Notes under the pieces: generated by a model
What the model was told of the DNA's origin: nothing
The model's database searches: none
The model's input: the letters and a program-made list of their open reading frames with translations, nothing else
Part shown: one piece after another, positions 12,010-23,607 of the stretch
Numbering within the stretch: position 1 is the stretch's first letter
Layout: each line of letters opens with the position of its first letter
Assembly: GCA_951812925.1 (NCBI GenBank)
Contig: OX638369.1
Location: 44,201,061 to 44,265,060, forward strand
Source: Calliopum simillimum
Lineage: Eukaryota > Arthropoda > Insecta > Diptera > Lauxaniidae
Length of the DNA stretch: 64,000 nt
Direction of reading: 5' to 3'
Translations under genes and position numbers: made by a program

Positions 12010-13265
12010 TAACACTGTTCGACACAAAAAAAACACATGAGAAAATCCAAAAAATTCTTGAAGTAGACGTTAAAAAACAAAATACCCGTGTCTCGTGGTT
12101 TTTCTCCAGCACGTCACATTTTTTTTTAATCGATTTTTGAAGTTTTTTTTTCCACTGTATATGAAAAAACAAAAATACCTCATTCTTGTGTTAAATCGAT
12201 GAATTTAACTATGTATATGATCCTTACATTTGAGGTGTATCATGTGTTCAGCAAACTTATGCAGGATATTGCGGGAAATATTTTTTTAGAAACTTTTAAC
12301 CCTGTTTGACCTCCACATGTGGGTCATTTTTGCCCTTTTCTAAAATAGGTACAAAAATTACACCCAAAACAGGGAAATATTGAGTCAGTATGTACTACAG
12401 AAATATTTACTATAAAATTTCACTAATAGCTTCTAAACACGTAAAGGTCAAAATTTGAGCCCTAAACCAAAAAAATCATTGAAATCAGTAAGCAGTTCTA
12501 ACAATAAATATTTTTCAAATTTCACCCCACTGTAAAACTCTAAAACAACATTTTGGACAAAACTCGTTCTCACAATATCATAACGAAATCACACAAGAAT
12601 CATTTTTCTAGAATACATTAACCCATTATATCCTGTTTTTATGGGTCTTGTGACCCCTTTTCCTAAAACTGGGCCACAATGGGTTAAAATTTTTTTGCAA
12701 AAATATCCTACAAAAAATTTCATTAAGGGTTGTCAAAGACGAAGAATTCTTAAAACTTAAGGTAAGCGCGTCAGGGATGTAATTAATATGCAATGTGAAA
12801 AGTCCTAATTGATTTTAACGATTTTTTTGGTTTAGGGCTCAAATTTCGACCTTTACGTGTTTAGAAACTATTAGTGAAATTTTATAGTAAATATTTCTGT
12901 AGTACATACTGACTCAATATTTCCCTGTTTTGGGTGTAATTTTTGTACCTATTTTAGAAAAGGGCAAAAATGACCCACATGTGGGGGTCAAACAGGGTTA
13001 AAAGTTTCTAAAAAAATATTCCCCGCAATATCTTGCATAAGTTTGCTAAACACATGATACACCTCAAATGTAAGGATCATATAGTTAAATTCATCGATTT
13101 AACACAAGAATGCGGTATTTTTGTTTTTTTCATATACAGTGGAAAAAAAAACTTCAAATATCGATTAAAAAAAATGTGACGTGCTGGAGAAAACCACGAG
13201 ACTTTAAGAATTTTTTGGATTTTCTCATGTGTTTTAAAAAAAGTTCGAAATTGTTCAACAGTGTA
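12010..13265. repeat. Giant imperfect palindrome with TTAA-bounded core
   Basis: Arms of roughly 470 bases (about 12010-12488 and 12806-13265) are inverse copies: CACATGAGAAAATCCAAAAA at about 12033 answers TTTTTGGATTTTCTCATGTG at about 13212, and GGTCAAAATTTGAGCCCTAA at about 12447 answers its complement at about 12834. Within the arms, TTAACCCTGTTTGACC (12297) and GGTCAAACAGGGTTAA (ending about 13001) look like piggyBac-style TTAA ends, yet the inverse similarity runs about 290 bases further out on both sides. The spacer holds a further repeat copy (12535-12770). No coding content. Confidence 0.88.
12535..12770 (+). repeat. About 240-bp repeat with an internal TTAACCCATT...AATGGGTTAA hairpin
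   Basis: The same block occurs at 60300-60545 (same strand) and 42735-42975 (inverse strand). It opens with TGTAAAACTCTAAAAC, carries a hairpin bounded by TTAA at 12618-12621 and 12684-12687, and ends with the CAAAGACGAAGAATTCTTAA block. The hairpin loop carries TTTTTATGGGTC..TGACCCCTTTT. Confidence 0.75.
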
Positions 13266-14262
13266 ATTAATGCTTTCCACCGTACCTACTGTGCTAGTTT
13301 TATTTAAGATGGCGCTGATAGTTCCCCACGTTGTGCAATAGAGATTAATTTTGGTTGCTTCTTTTTTAATAGTTCTTGAAAGTATCGAATTGAACCAATT
13401 CCAAAATTTCAGCGATATCTGAGAGGGTCAGGTCAAATCTTGTTATGCTACGCAAAGAATTGCTGCAATTCGATAACTTCAAGAGTTATTAAAAGAAGAA
13501 GAACCAACATTAAAGCAAAGATTTTTCAGAATATTGACCTTACTGATCATCTAAATTTTTAACAAGGTACAACGTGTATCAAGTATATGTAGAATCCAAG
13601 TAAACTATTGTTATCAGTTTTTACCACCTGATGAAGTTTGACTGTCAATGAGTTTTTGTGTAAAATTTATAAAACGACCAAATTTTATTTTCTACAAAAC
13701 TTTAAAGCATTTATGTACTTGTATTCATACACTGCTTGGTTTAAATTCAAATCGCTACAACATGACACAAAAATTATGCACTTAACAGTGCATATCCCAT
13801 AATGGGAGTGTTTCTAAAAAATTTAATTAACTAAAGTAAATATTAACATGACAGGCAAGCAAAGGTGGCTGCTATTTCGTACATCAAAGCTCACAAACAG
13901 GGAAGTTTAATGCACTTTAAACTAAACTGCTGTGCTAAACTAGACAACTCACAGAAATTCAAACAAACTAGGGGTGTTTAAAAGTGCCATGGAAAATTCA
14001 ACCCTCTTCTATTCCTCCCACTCCCATGTATATTTGTAGAGAGTGTATGTTTGCTAAAGGCACTCATCGTTACAGCGGCATGATGAAAAGTACAAATTTT
14101 TACACAGCCGTACCCGAACACCACATTCTTCGTTATACTTGTATGCTCTCAATAATACGAGATTACCTTCATTATTAAAATCCTGTTGTAGGTAAAACTC
14201 CCATTAGAAAATTTAGCAATGGTGTCATGTAAAAAATATATAATAATAACAGACAACAGATT
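13266..14262. other. Gene-free stretch
   Basis: AT-rich sequence with no supported gene. The frame over 13984-14178 is short, has no recognisable motif and is not called. Confidence 0.5.
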
Positions 14263-14766
14263 TGGTGTTTAGAAATAAAGCCTAAAAACAAAAACGAAAT
14301 AACGCCCAATAAATTTGGGCGATAATCATTTTAATTTCATAATGCCCAAAATTTATTTGTATGAAAATAATTTGGGTGTTCTTTCGTTTTTTGTTTTTGG
14401 GCGTTATTTTATTAAAAAAAAAAAAACGACCAAAAAACTAAATAAATCCCAAATTTCGGGCGTTATTTCCAAAGTGATTATCTCTAAACTTATATGAAAA
14501 TAATTTTGGCGTTATTTTGTTTTTGTTTTAAGGATTATTTCATTTTTCAAAACTTGGGTTTTATTTTGTTTTTTAGTGCGTTATTTCGTTTATTTTAACG
14601 AAATAATGCTCAAATTATTTTTATATAAATAAATTTTGGACGATATTTCGAAAATTATTATCGCCCAAATTTATGTGAAAGTAATTTGGGTGATATTTTG
14701 TTTTTCCTTTGGGGCGTTATTTCATATTTTTTGGGCGTAATTTCATATTTTTTTAGCATTATTCCT
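14263..14766. mobile_element. Foldback-like element of the AAATAACGCCCAA family, degraded copy
   Basis: The left end GGTGTTTAGAAATAAAGCC resembles the ends of the good copy at 49924-50580. The interior is the same set of short words: GAAATAACGCCCAA forward at the left, then many TTTGGGCGTTATTTCG on the opposite strand. It runs up to an R1 repeat at about 14766, and the expected right end is missing or too degraded to see. Frames across it are repeat-derived and are not genes. Confidence 0.75.
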
Positions 14767-15390
14767 TTTTTATATCCTACACCAAGGGTATTTTCACTTT
14801 GTCCTTCCGTTTGTAACGCAGAGAAGGAGGCGTGGCAGATATAGAAAAGTATATATATTCTTGATCAGCGTCACCTCCTGAGTCGATATAGCCATGTCCG
14901 TCTGTCTGTCTGGCTGGCTGTGTGTGGAAATACACTTTTTGGGAAAACTAAGCAAGATAATTCAATGAAATTTGGTGCACAGCCTTTGGCGTCAAAGTTA
15001 GCTCGGGGGATTGAAAATGAGCGAAATTGGTCAACGGACACGCCTACCGCCCATACAAAAAATATATTCAAAATGCAACTTTTTGAGTTTTTTTCACGAT
15101 AATGCAACCAAAATACATATAAATACTACGAATTGTAAACGCAAGCTCTGAACAAAAACCAGGAGAATTCGGACAAGAGGGCGTGGCACCTCCCATATAA
15201 GCAAAAACTTCAAAACGCTATACTGAAAGCGTTTTTTGAGATAATCAAACTAAATTTTACTCAAATGCTAAAAACTATAAGTTTAAACTCTGAGAAAAAA
15301 CTGGGTGAATTTTGACAAGTGGGCGTGGTAACTCCCATATAAGCAAAACTTTCAAAATACTGCTGTGTAGGGTATTTAATGTTTGGCCAG
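14766..15390 (-). repeat. Family R1 repeat copy, reverse orientation
   Basis: Reading the minus strand, it has the complete R1 3' half: AGGCGTGTCCGTTGACC, a TTTCGCTCATTTTCAATCC block, TATCGACTCAGGAGGTGACG, CTGATCAAGAATATATATAC, GCCACGCCTCCTTCTCTG, CGTTACAAACGGAAGGACAA and GGTGTAGGATATAAAAA. GTGGCACCTCCCATATAAGC units at about 15184 and 15325 are the tandem part. It directly abuts the foldback array. Confidence 0.85.
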
Positions 15391-16599
15391 ACCAAATGTT
15401 ACTCCCTTACTAGTTTATTTTTTGGACGTTCTTTTTTTTCTTTTTTTTTTTTTGTTTTGGGCGTTACAGTGGTCGTTTTTTTCTTATGCCATGCCATGCC
15501 AATACCTCAAAACTAACCAGATTTAATCATCAGAGTTTAGTTTTACTTAAAAATTATTATTGAAACATTTTCAACGTATCCTATGATTTACTACTGGGTT
15601 ACAGATTTATGGACTGATATAAACAAAATAGACAGCAAAACCAAAGCGATACCAAAAAAACATACGAGACAGGCACAAAGACAAATGAGTATGCTAAGTA
15701 GATGGCAACCCTAAACAAAACTGAATAATGTTGGCCACCCAAAAATAAATGAGATTCCTTCATTAAACGGCGACTGGTAGTTTGGTTTTGCTTGAGTTTT
15801 ATGTAGATTTTTGGCTCATAAGCCTGCTAGTTAGTTTGGCAGTTAACTAGTGTTATTTTGGCAAACAGATGTCGGAACACATTTATCGATGTGGTACGCT
15901 AAGATAGAATACGCAAGCGTTACAGTGTGTGTATGTCCTGCCTGCAAATAAGTGAGTGAGTGTTTCTGGGTGTTCAGAAACAAAGATTTTAACATTAATG
16001 AGCAGGGAACATGAGACCGTTACAGACAGACGTTTCACTGTCAGATTTACGAGAAATTAAGCACCTAACATCATGTTCATATGCATAAGCGGATGTATGT
16101 GGTAAGTTTGTTGTGTGCGTGCATCTGTCCTTGTGAAGAAAAAAAAAAAAAAAAAAAAAAACGAAGAAAGGAACTTAGGCGTACTTGGCTCCACTTCCAA
16201 ATTCTATGAAAGTGATGAGCTCATGCTTGGTTATGTAGTGTCATCGAAATTGGGTGATGAAAAATTACGTTACGTATTTGAATTTAAGGACATTTTTGTA
16301 TTTTGATTTATGAAGCAGTCTAGGCTCCTGTGCTCCTTCAGATGGTTTTATTTAACATATAAGTTCAACAATAAATAAACCTATTCTATCTCTAAAGATA
16401 GATTGCTTGACAAATGGGTAAACTCAGCTGAGACCTAATAACAAAAAAATTTAAATACCAGATCACATATAATGAAAATGTGTTTTTTTTTTTAATTCGT
16501 TATTGATGAATAAGAAACATTGAAATAAGGGAAATTTGGTTTTTTTTTTTGCGATAAAAACAGTTGGCCATTAAAAAAATTAGAAACTAAAAACCGTAT
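15391..16599. other. Gene-free stretch
   Basis: It contains a T-rich segment with GTTTTGGGCGTTACAG (about 15453, foldback-family word), CCATGCCATGCC (about 15487), GTGAGTGAGTG near 15954 and an A tract at 16138-16160. No gene is seen. Confidence 0.5.
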
Positions 16600-16785
16600 G
16601 AAGTGTGACACATATGACATAATAAGAAAATCATGACATTATGTGACAATCATGACATAATGTGACACTCATGACATAATGCGACACTTATGGCATAATA
16701 TGACACTTATGACAAAATATGACACTAAAGGCATAATATGACACATATGGCATAACGTGACACTTATGACATGATGAAATAATAA
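16600..16785 (+). repeat. Minisatellite of about 19 bases (ATGACATAATGTGACACTC)
   Basis: About nine diverged copies of the word run head to tail, with GTGACA kept best. Confidence 0.9.
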
Positions 16786-16789
16786 AGTA

Positions 16790-16900
16790 GTCCTTTTTAA
16801 CGTATTTTTGTTGCTGAATCCGAATCCAACAGCAGAGTAACGCTATTACATGGAATTTTGTGGTATCCTAATCTAAAAGTTTAAAAATACGTTTTTTTTT
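16790..16900 (+). repeat. Dispersed repeat with the GCTGAATCCGAATCC word
   Basis: A family copy starting right after the minisatellite: TTTTTGTTGCTGAATCCGAA, GTAACGCTATTACATGGAAT, GGTATCCTAATCTAAAAGTT and AAAATACG. Confidence 0.65.
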
Positions 16901-17379
16901 GCTGTTTTTGAGGTTAAATACCAGTTGAAGGCAATTTTCAGCCTTGAAACGGGATATACTAGTTGAAAGTTCTGGTCTTTCCCTTTCAAACCCATTTTAA
17001 GTTTTATATGTTAATTTTTTTTTCTCCAAAATAATGTAAAATTAAATTTGTTACTTGACGCTACATAGAGTGATCATAAGTCGTGAGTTTAAAAAAACTA
17101 GGATACCGATATAGTTCAAAAAGTGTTTTGATAGAAAAGACTAGCCTTTTTAAACACACTAGCAGGAGCAACGTCTCTTCGTTGAAACCGTCCTTAGCAT
17201 AAATGACTAATTTTGTTATCTAACCTAAAAAACCAAATTTTTTGACTTTTTAGATAAGAATATCAAAAAATCTGAAATTATAGGGGAACTCTGCGGTTGT
17301 ATTTATATTCATTCAGCTTCGAAAAACACGCCAGATGTGACCATTTTTTAGTTTTTTTGCAGGATATTGATATTTTGAC

Positions 17380-17525
17380 ACATATGACACTTATGACTGT
17401 GACACTTTTGACTGTGACACTTTTGACTGGGACACTTTTGATAGTGATACTTTGGACTGTGACACTTTTGACTGTGACACTCTTAACTATGACACTCTTA
17501 GCTGTGACACTTATGACAGTTTCTA
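17380..17525 (+). repeat. Minisatellite of about 15 bases (GTGACACTTTTGACT)
   Basis: About nine units run in tandem; the TGACACTT core relates it to the 16.6-kb array 0.6 kb upstream. The 15-base period keeps all frames open, which explains repeating peptides (VTVKS on the minus strand). These are not genes. Confidence 0.9.
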
Positions 17526-18576
17526 CTTTCGATTGTTTTTGCAAATAAAGTTTTAATATAATAATAACAAAGTATTTGCCCTTTTGAAAGAGCATTTGTA
17601 AACAATGAAAATTTAATATCTACAACAACAAAATTATCGGTAGTTATTAGATAACCAAGGTTTGTTTTCACTTTCTTTTCATTGAAAATGTTCACAAATA
17701 TACGAGTATTTACTAAGTAGTTGGTGATTTCAACGACTAACATACGGAGCAACTTGTTCTAATTGCTAAATATATTGTAGATTTTATTGTAATGCGAAAT
17801 GTAATAATCTCAAATAATTTTTTTTTTTACTATTCCTATACACATTTCCTTTCACCTTAACTTTAGTCCTTATACAAAATCGCTTAAAGAGAAAAAATTC
17901 CTATTTCTATTCAACCAACAACTTTCTAGTGAATAATTTCAACACTAATTATTTTTCTGCGGAAGTTTTTATTGCGTTCCCAATTTTTTAGTTTTTGTTT
18001 CTGCAGCTATTCATTCCTTCCTTTCTACTGAAATCTTTCTCTCCCACCATTTCTTTTTCTCTATTTTTCTTTTTGTTCTGCACTTTCTCATGTTTTGTTT
18101 TATATGATTTCAATTCTTTTATTGCTTAAATACTTAATTCCAGCGTTTTGCACTCACCGGGCTTCCGTTACGTTACTTGGCCACCCATTTACCATCCTAC
18201 TCCCTTCGTGAGATTCAAAGCGACTTTTTGTTGTTGTTGAGCTGTTGCTGCTGCTGCTCCCATTTCGTTTGCTGCTCGCTGCAATTTGCACTGTTTTCCT
18301 GAATGAATTTTCCGTGATTTTTAAATTAAGATTAAGTTAGATAGCGCTGGTGGTGTGGTGGTGGCGGTGGTGTAGCCTGAAGGTTGGAGGAATGCTGCTA
18401 AAATATGCGCCGTGCCACTGACTGACTGGTTGGTTGGTTGGTTGTTTTGCTGCATTTATTGTCAGCCTAAAATTGTTATAGAGATGGAAGTCAGTTTATC
18501 ATCACTTTGAATTTACTAGTAAAATTTAGCAACAAAAACTAATTGAAACCATACGGATTACGGAACAGGCCTGACA
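17526..18576. other. Gene-free stretch with a less repetitive, GC-richer part
   Basis: At about 18140-18480 the base composition is less AT-rich, with GTTGCTGCTGCTGCTCCC, GGTGGTGTGGTGGTGGCGGT and GGTTGGTTGGTTGG runs. This could be a conserved intronic or promoter-proximal region, but I see no definite core promoter or exon. Confidence 0.4.
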
Positions 18577-19037
18577 TTAACCCTTTCGACCCGGCTGGGA
18601 CAATATATCCCAATTTACATATATATATCTGTGGACTTTTGACAAAACAACCTAAGTCGAGATAAGACAATTTTTCAGGATTTTGGTCCTAAATATAAAA
18701 TTCAAATACGCTTCTATTGGTATAATCGCCATGTCTCTATGATTTCTTGTACCAGAGATATAAGGGTGTCCCATAGTACACGCAAAATTTGAACTAAGCG
18801 CCATTCGTGCGGTGAAGAGTTATGAACCAAAAGAAAAAAATAATTTGACAGCTGACACTTTAAGATTAGTAAAAATGTATGGAAAGAGGAAATTCAACGC
18901 TGCATCAACGAAATTGAGCCACATTATTGAAAAGTAGTTAATCAGTTTTTAGGCTCTCCTTAAAAGTTGCTAATTTCGAGTTAGGTTGTTTTGTCAAAAG
19001 TCCACAGATATTGTCCCAGCCGGGTCGAAAGGGTTAA
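18577..19037. mobile_element. TTAA-flanked MITE, piggyBac type (461 bp)
   Basis: It starts TTAACCCTTTCGACCCGGCT at 18577 and ends with the inverse AGCCGGGTCGAAAGGGTTAA at 19037; the TTAA at each edge is the expected piggyBac target duplication. A second inner inverted pair has CTGTGGACTTTTGACAAAAC at about 18631 against GTTTTGTCAAAAGTCCACAG near 18990. There is no coding capacity. A partial relative lies inverted at about 61545-61735, and the same terminal word starts again at 63805. Confidence 0.9.
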
Positions 19038-19169
19038 ATCAAAAGTGCCTTTTTTACTTTTGTCATAGGGTAAACTGGGGTACCTGTGATACTTAGTTTT
19101 CAAAAATGAAGCATTGAGTATTCGAGAATATAACTAAGAACTAGTAAGGGTGGTATCTTTGGCCTGGCC

Positions 19170-20035
19170 AAAAACTAAATACCCTACTGCCACACCCTCG
19201 CCTCCGAGCTTACCTTGATTTTGCGTAGAGCTTGCATTTACTGTTCTGAGTGTTTGAGTAAAATTCGGTTAGGTTTTATTAAAAAAATCCTTCAGTATAG
19301 CATTTTGAAACTTTCGCTTATATGGGAGGTGCCAAGCCTACTTTAAGCTCAGAGTTTACAATTAATGTTCTTCGTGTTTGAGTGAAATTTGGTTGGATTA
19401 TCTCAAAAAACACTTTCATTATATAATTTTGAAACATATGCTTATATGGGAGGTGCCACGCCCTCTTGCCCAAGTTTACCTAGATCTTGCGTATAGCTTG
19501 CATTTATAGATCCGAGTGTTTGAGTGTAATTTGGTTGGGTTATCTCAGAAAACGCTTTCCGTATAACATTTTGAAACTTTTGTTTATATGGGAGGTGCCA
19601 CGCCCTCTAGTCTGAATTCACCTAGTTTTTGCTCAGAGCTTAAAATTACTTTCTCTAGTATTCATGTGTATTTTGCTTCTGTTATTGCAAATAATGCTCT
19701 TATTATTGCATTTTGAATATATTTTTTGTATGGGCGGTAGGCGTGTCCGTTGATCGATTTCGCGAGCTAGCTTTTACGATGGAGGCAGAGTACCAACTTT
19801 CATTAAATTATGTTGCTCAGTTTTCCCAAAAAATGTATTTCCACACACACCCAGCCAGCCAGCCAGCCACCCAGCCACCCAGCCACCCAGCCAGCCAGAC
19901 AGACGGACATGGCTATATCGACTCAGAAGGTGACGCTGATCAAGAATATATATACTTTTCCATACCTACCACGCCCCCTTCTCTGCGTTACAAACGGAAG
20001 GACAAAGTGAATATACCCTGGGTGTAGGGTATAAA
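19170..20035 (+). repeat. Family R1 repeat, best copy
   Basis: Three tandem units with TATATGGGAGGTGCCACGCC boxes (about 19320, 19444, 19587), 120-145 bases apart, are followed by the single-copy 3' half: GGCGGTAGGCGTGTCCGTTG, AAAATGTATTTCCACAC, a CCAGCCAGCCACCCAGCC microsatellite (19849-19887), GACGGACATGGCTATATCGA, GGTGACGCTGATCAAGAATA, CTGCGTTACAAACGGAAGGA and the end GGTGTAGGGTATAAAAA. Frames through it follow the repeat and are not genes. Confidence 0.85.
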
Positions 20036-21277
20036 AATTAATTTCATAAGGACTACTTACATTAAATGTTTTTTTTTAAATATTTTTTAAGAAAATAATA
20101 TGGTCAACAGTGGCAATAGCTTGAATGTAATGAAGTCTATTTCAATGTCGATTGTGCTTCGTCGTCAAGGATACCCGTTTTAATCTAAATAAGCAAATAC
20201 ACCTACAGACTATCTTTTTCTTCAGAACGATAACGTAGCTTTAAACATTTTGCTTTGATTTTCTTCAGCCGCTTTCACTACATTAAATATTAGGGCTTTA
20301 CTTAAAAAATCTCTTCACTCAGAACATTTAATGAAAATTATTTTTACACGCTTCCATCTCTGGAACAAAAATTAACATGCTATTCAAGTAGTGGGCGCAA
20401 ATAGGACCAAGAAGAGAGCACTCACTGTGTATTCCATTAAATGTCTGTGAATTTTCCGGCACCTATAGAATGCAATGAATAGATTTTCCGGTTCTTTTAC
20501 GAAGCTATTCGACGTTCGCTTTTGGTTTTGCTGCGTTGCATGCCTTAGTAACTTTTAGCAATTGGTTTTGTTGTAATTTTAATTACAATTTACATTTCAA
20601 TTTAACAAGATTGCCGCTTGCTGCTGCTGTTCATATTTTTTATTATTATTGTTTTCAACGCCGCAATTGACAAGGACAAGATGCAAAAATTACTTGAGGC
20701 ATCGCATACTTGCAGAACAAGTTGTCAGGAAGCTGGAATATGTTTTGTTGTCACTGATATATGAAAGGGTCTTTTCTTGTTTTAAACAACGGATATACTC
20801 CATTTGTAAAAAGCGGCTGCAACTAATTAAGGGTGTTGTCTTTACGCTTGTTTTGTGGTATTATTTTCCGGATCTCTACATCTAACAGAAAATATTCATT
20901 ATTTCTACTTTTGAATAAAAGCGTACAATAAATCGCTGTTAAAATTTTTCATATTTTTGTGAAATTTGTCATTGTTACGCTGGCGGAGTATGGTTATATG
21001 CTCATTTTGGCTGATGATTTGGAATGTTATACGTAGCGTAAAGTGAAATGGCGCCAAAATAGTGAAGCACAAAATTTTCATTTCATAGCACCAATGTATA
21101 GAGCGTAGTGTTGCCAGATATCCGATTTTTCAATACATATTTGTATGTTTTGCTTATAGCTAAGGAAAAAAAAGGCTTTTCTGCAAAATAAAAAACAAAC
21201 ACATCCCGAAATCGGTGCGCATAAAAATTATTCAATGGTGGTTATAGCAGAAATCAAGTTTTTTCTCTTGCTTTCAG
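20036..21277. other. Gene-free stretch
   Basis: No recognised element. The 78-codon frame at 20649-20885 shows no motif I know and no splice context, and is not called. Confidence 0.45.
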
Positions 21278-21451
21278 AGCAATGAAATACAAGTCCTTGG
21301 TTGGCCAGGTCAGTCCCCAGATTTGAACCCCATTGAGAACCTCTGGGAGATCGTTAACACGTAAATCTACAAGGAAAATTGCAAAACCAAGAAAAAACTC
21401 TTTGAAGCTTTGAAAGTAGCCTTAGAATGGGATATCGAAGGATATCATTAA
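21278..21451 (+). pseudogene. Tc1-type transposase, C-terminal fragment
   Basis: One frame reads SNEIQVLGWPGQSPDLNPIE, then NLWEIVNT, a stop (21362-21364), and continues in the same frame with IYKENCKTKKKLFEALKVAL before a TAA at 21449. W-P-x-Q-S-P-D-L-N-P-I-E-N-L-W is the hallmark around the third catalytic residue (E) of DD34E Tc1 transposases. The first two acidic residues and the DNA-binding half are absent upstream, so this is a truncated, dead copy with one nonsense mutation in the remainder. Confidence 0.9.
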
Positions 21452-21784
21452 TAATACAATATAATGCCTTCTATGCTTTAAAGATGTGCTAATGTTACCC
21501 AGTATAAAGGGTTTTCAACTAAATATTAATTTTAAAAGTTTTTATTAAATGTTAAGAAGGGGGTGCTTTAGTTTTGTCCGATGAAGTTTCTAAATTTTAA
21601 TGTTTATTAAATGTTAACTCTTAATTTATAAAACCCTGAAATTTTTAAGTCCTTGTTTGTCAATAATTAATGTATAAATAAACAAAATAAACACATAAAC
21701 TAACTCAATAACGTCGTTTTCTCAAAAAAAATTTGATATAAGAAAAAACTTCTTTAGGGGGTGCTTAGGTTTTGGCCGACACTG
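21278..21784 (+). mobile_element. Tc1-like element, 3' remnant
   Basis: Downstream of the transposase fragment the sequence ends at 21784 in GGTGCTTAGGTTTTGGCCGA then CACTG, followed by TATA: a typical Tc1 terminus (starting CAGTGTCGGCC on the other strand) next to a TA target. A near-copy of that end, GGTGCTTTAGTTTTGTCCGA, lies inside at about 21562. No left terminal repeat was found. Confidence 0.75.
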
Positions 21785-23607
21785 TATATAAAATATATAT
21801 CCTTTGCTAGACAATAAAAGGATGAACTGAAACATAGCGAAAAGGCACCGCATTTACAGTGGTATCCTGTGAATTAATTGCACTTGGAACGAAATTTGAA
21901 TTTTTAAAAGAAAAGTTTTCAAATTTCAATAAACGCAGCTATTTGGTGCCTCCAAAGCTGACTGTCTGGTCTTATCAGAGTTCTCTAAAATGGCACCATT
22001 ACGAAGTTATAAGAAAAATGCAGAACTAGAAAAGTCCAAAATCAATGTAAACTAAAGTTTTTAAATATCTTAAAATTGAATTATTTCAAAACTAGAAAAT
22101 TGGAATAACCTAGTTGTAGTTTTGAGGAAACGAATTGAACTCATAAATTAAATAAAGAATTCAAATTATACTAATGATACAGTATATATTGGTACGAAAT
22201 ACAAATATAAATCAATATCAAAATCCTTTGAGTTTACTTACAGTGCACACTTTATTTTGCCTTTGATTTCTGATTAACTTATCTGCTTTTTATTGAGCGT
22301 TTACCTCTTGTATCCAATTTGCCTCCCATTTTAACGACTTAATTCCTTAGGGAGTTATTGTTACTACTGTATTTGATTTTATATGCCAACGCAGATCGGC
22401 GTTCGCCACCACCGCCCTACCTTTTATAAGACATGAAAATTAAGCGCCCACATCTAAAATGAATTGGAACTCTCTTTCTAATGTAAAAGTTGGTTGATTT
22501 TATATTTATGTCTTTTGTCGACGACTCTCCTTTTGTTACACCTGTACGAATATTTGACGGACAATTATTTCCGTTTGGGCCTTCATTTGGGTGTGGTATT
22601 TCGCCACTCCTGTAAAAACAGCAATTTCCATCCTGTGTTAATGCATTGGGTTGGAAATATTTAGTTTTTTTTTTTTTTTTTGTTTACTTTTTTTATTGTT
22701 GTTGTTTTGTTTTACTTTAACAGTGTTCATAATACATAATTGGGAATGGATTAATATTGCCAGACAATGGCAAAAGAGTGTAAAATATTTTTGTAATGCA
22801 TTTCTTTAAGCATGAATTTGCCTGGATTTATCTATATAACTTCTATGAAAAATTGTGTTGTGTGTGTTTCTTAAATCTCTACTTGAATATAATACTTAAA
22901 AGTTTTGGCTTGCATTAGGAGCACCACAATCACTCATTTACTACAAAAAACGGGACAAATCAAAAAACGCGATTTTTGAGTTAATAATGCAGAATTATTC
23001 GTTATATCATGCTTCATATTATGTAAAAATTTCGTATTAATATCTCGTACGCTTATCGAGCGATATGTACGGATATATCTAGTAAAGTCCTTTTACTTTA
23101 ACTTCTCTCCTAAGACAGATGTTTTTGATTTATCAATTGCGGCTACATTACTTTTCAAGTCTTGTATGAACAATTCTTAGTATTCGTGTAAATTTTTGTA
23201 TAGGCTTTTACCACTTTTCCGACCTTCCCAAACTTCAAAAAGCTGCATTTTCCGCCAACGTTTTGATGTAAAAATCGATAATGTTTCGATGTTTATTAAT
23301 CTTATAAAACTGATATGAATTGATATAAAAATGATATAAAAGATAAATAAAAATGAAGTAAAACATGTATTTCATAAAAGAAATAAAAAATGATATCAAA
23401 ATAAAAAAAAAAAAATAAAAATTTTAAAAATGATAAACAAATTATGTAAAAATGATTGCAAATATTATAAAATGATAAAATTATTTATATTAAAAATATA
23501 AAAATTATGGAATTAAAAAAAAAATATGAAATGAAATGAAAAATGATATCAAATTATATAAAATGATATAAAATGATCGAAAAAAAATATTATATAAAAA
23601 TATAATA
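21785..23607. other. Gene-free stretch
   Basis: Mostly AT-rich, with T tracts near 22665-22690 and a low-complexity GATATAAAA/AAATGATA run at 23290-23600. No gene is seen. Confidence 0.5.

Noticed and set aside
17278..17595. 105-codon minus-strand frame with repeated VTVKS/SVTVK peptides
   Set aside because: It is the translation of a 15-base minisatellite; a period divisible by three keeps frames open without selection.
19713..20027. 104-codon frame with a Pro/Ser/Gln-rich middle
   Set aside because: It follows an R1 repeat with a CCAGCCAGCCACC microsatellite; sister copies do not keep the frame.
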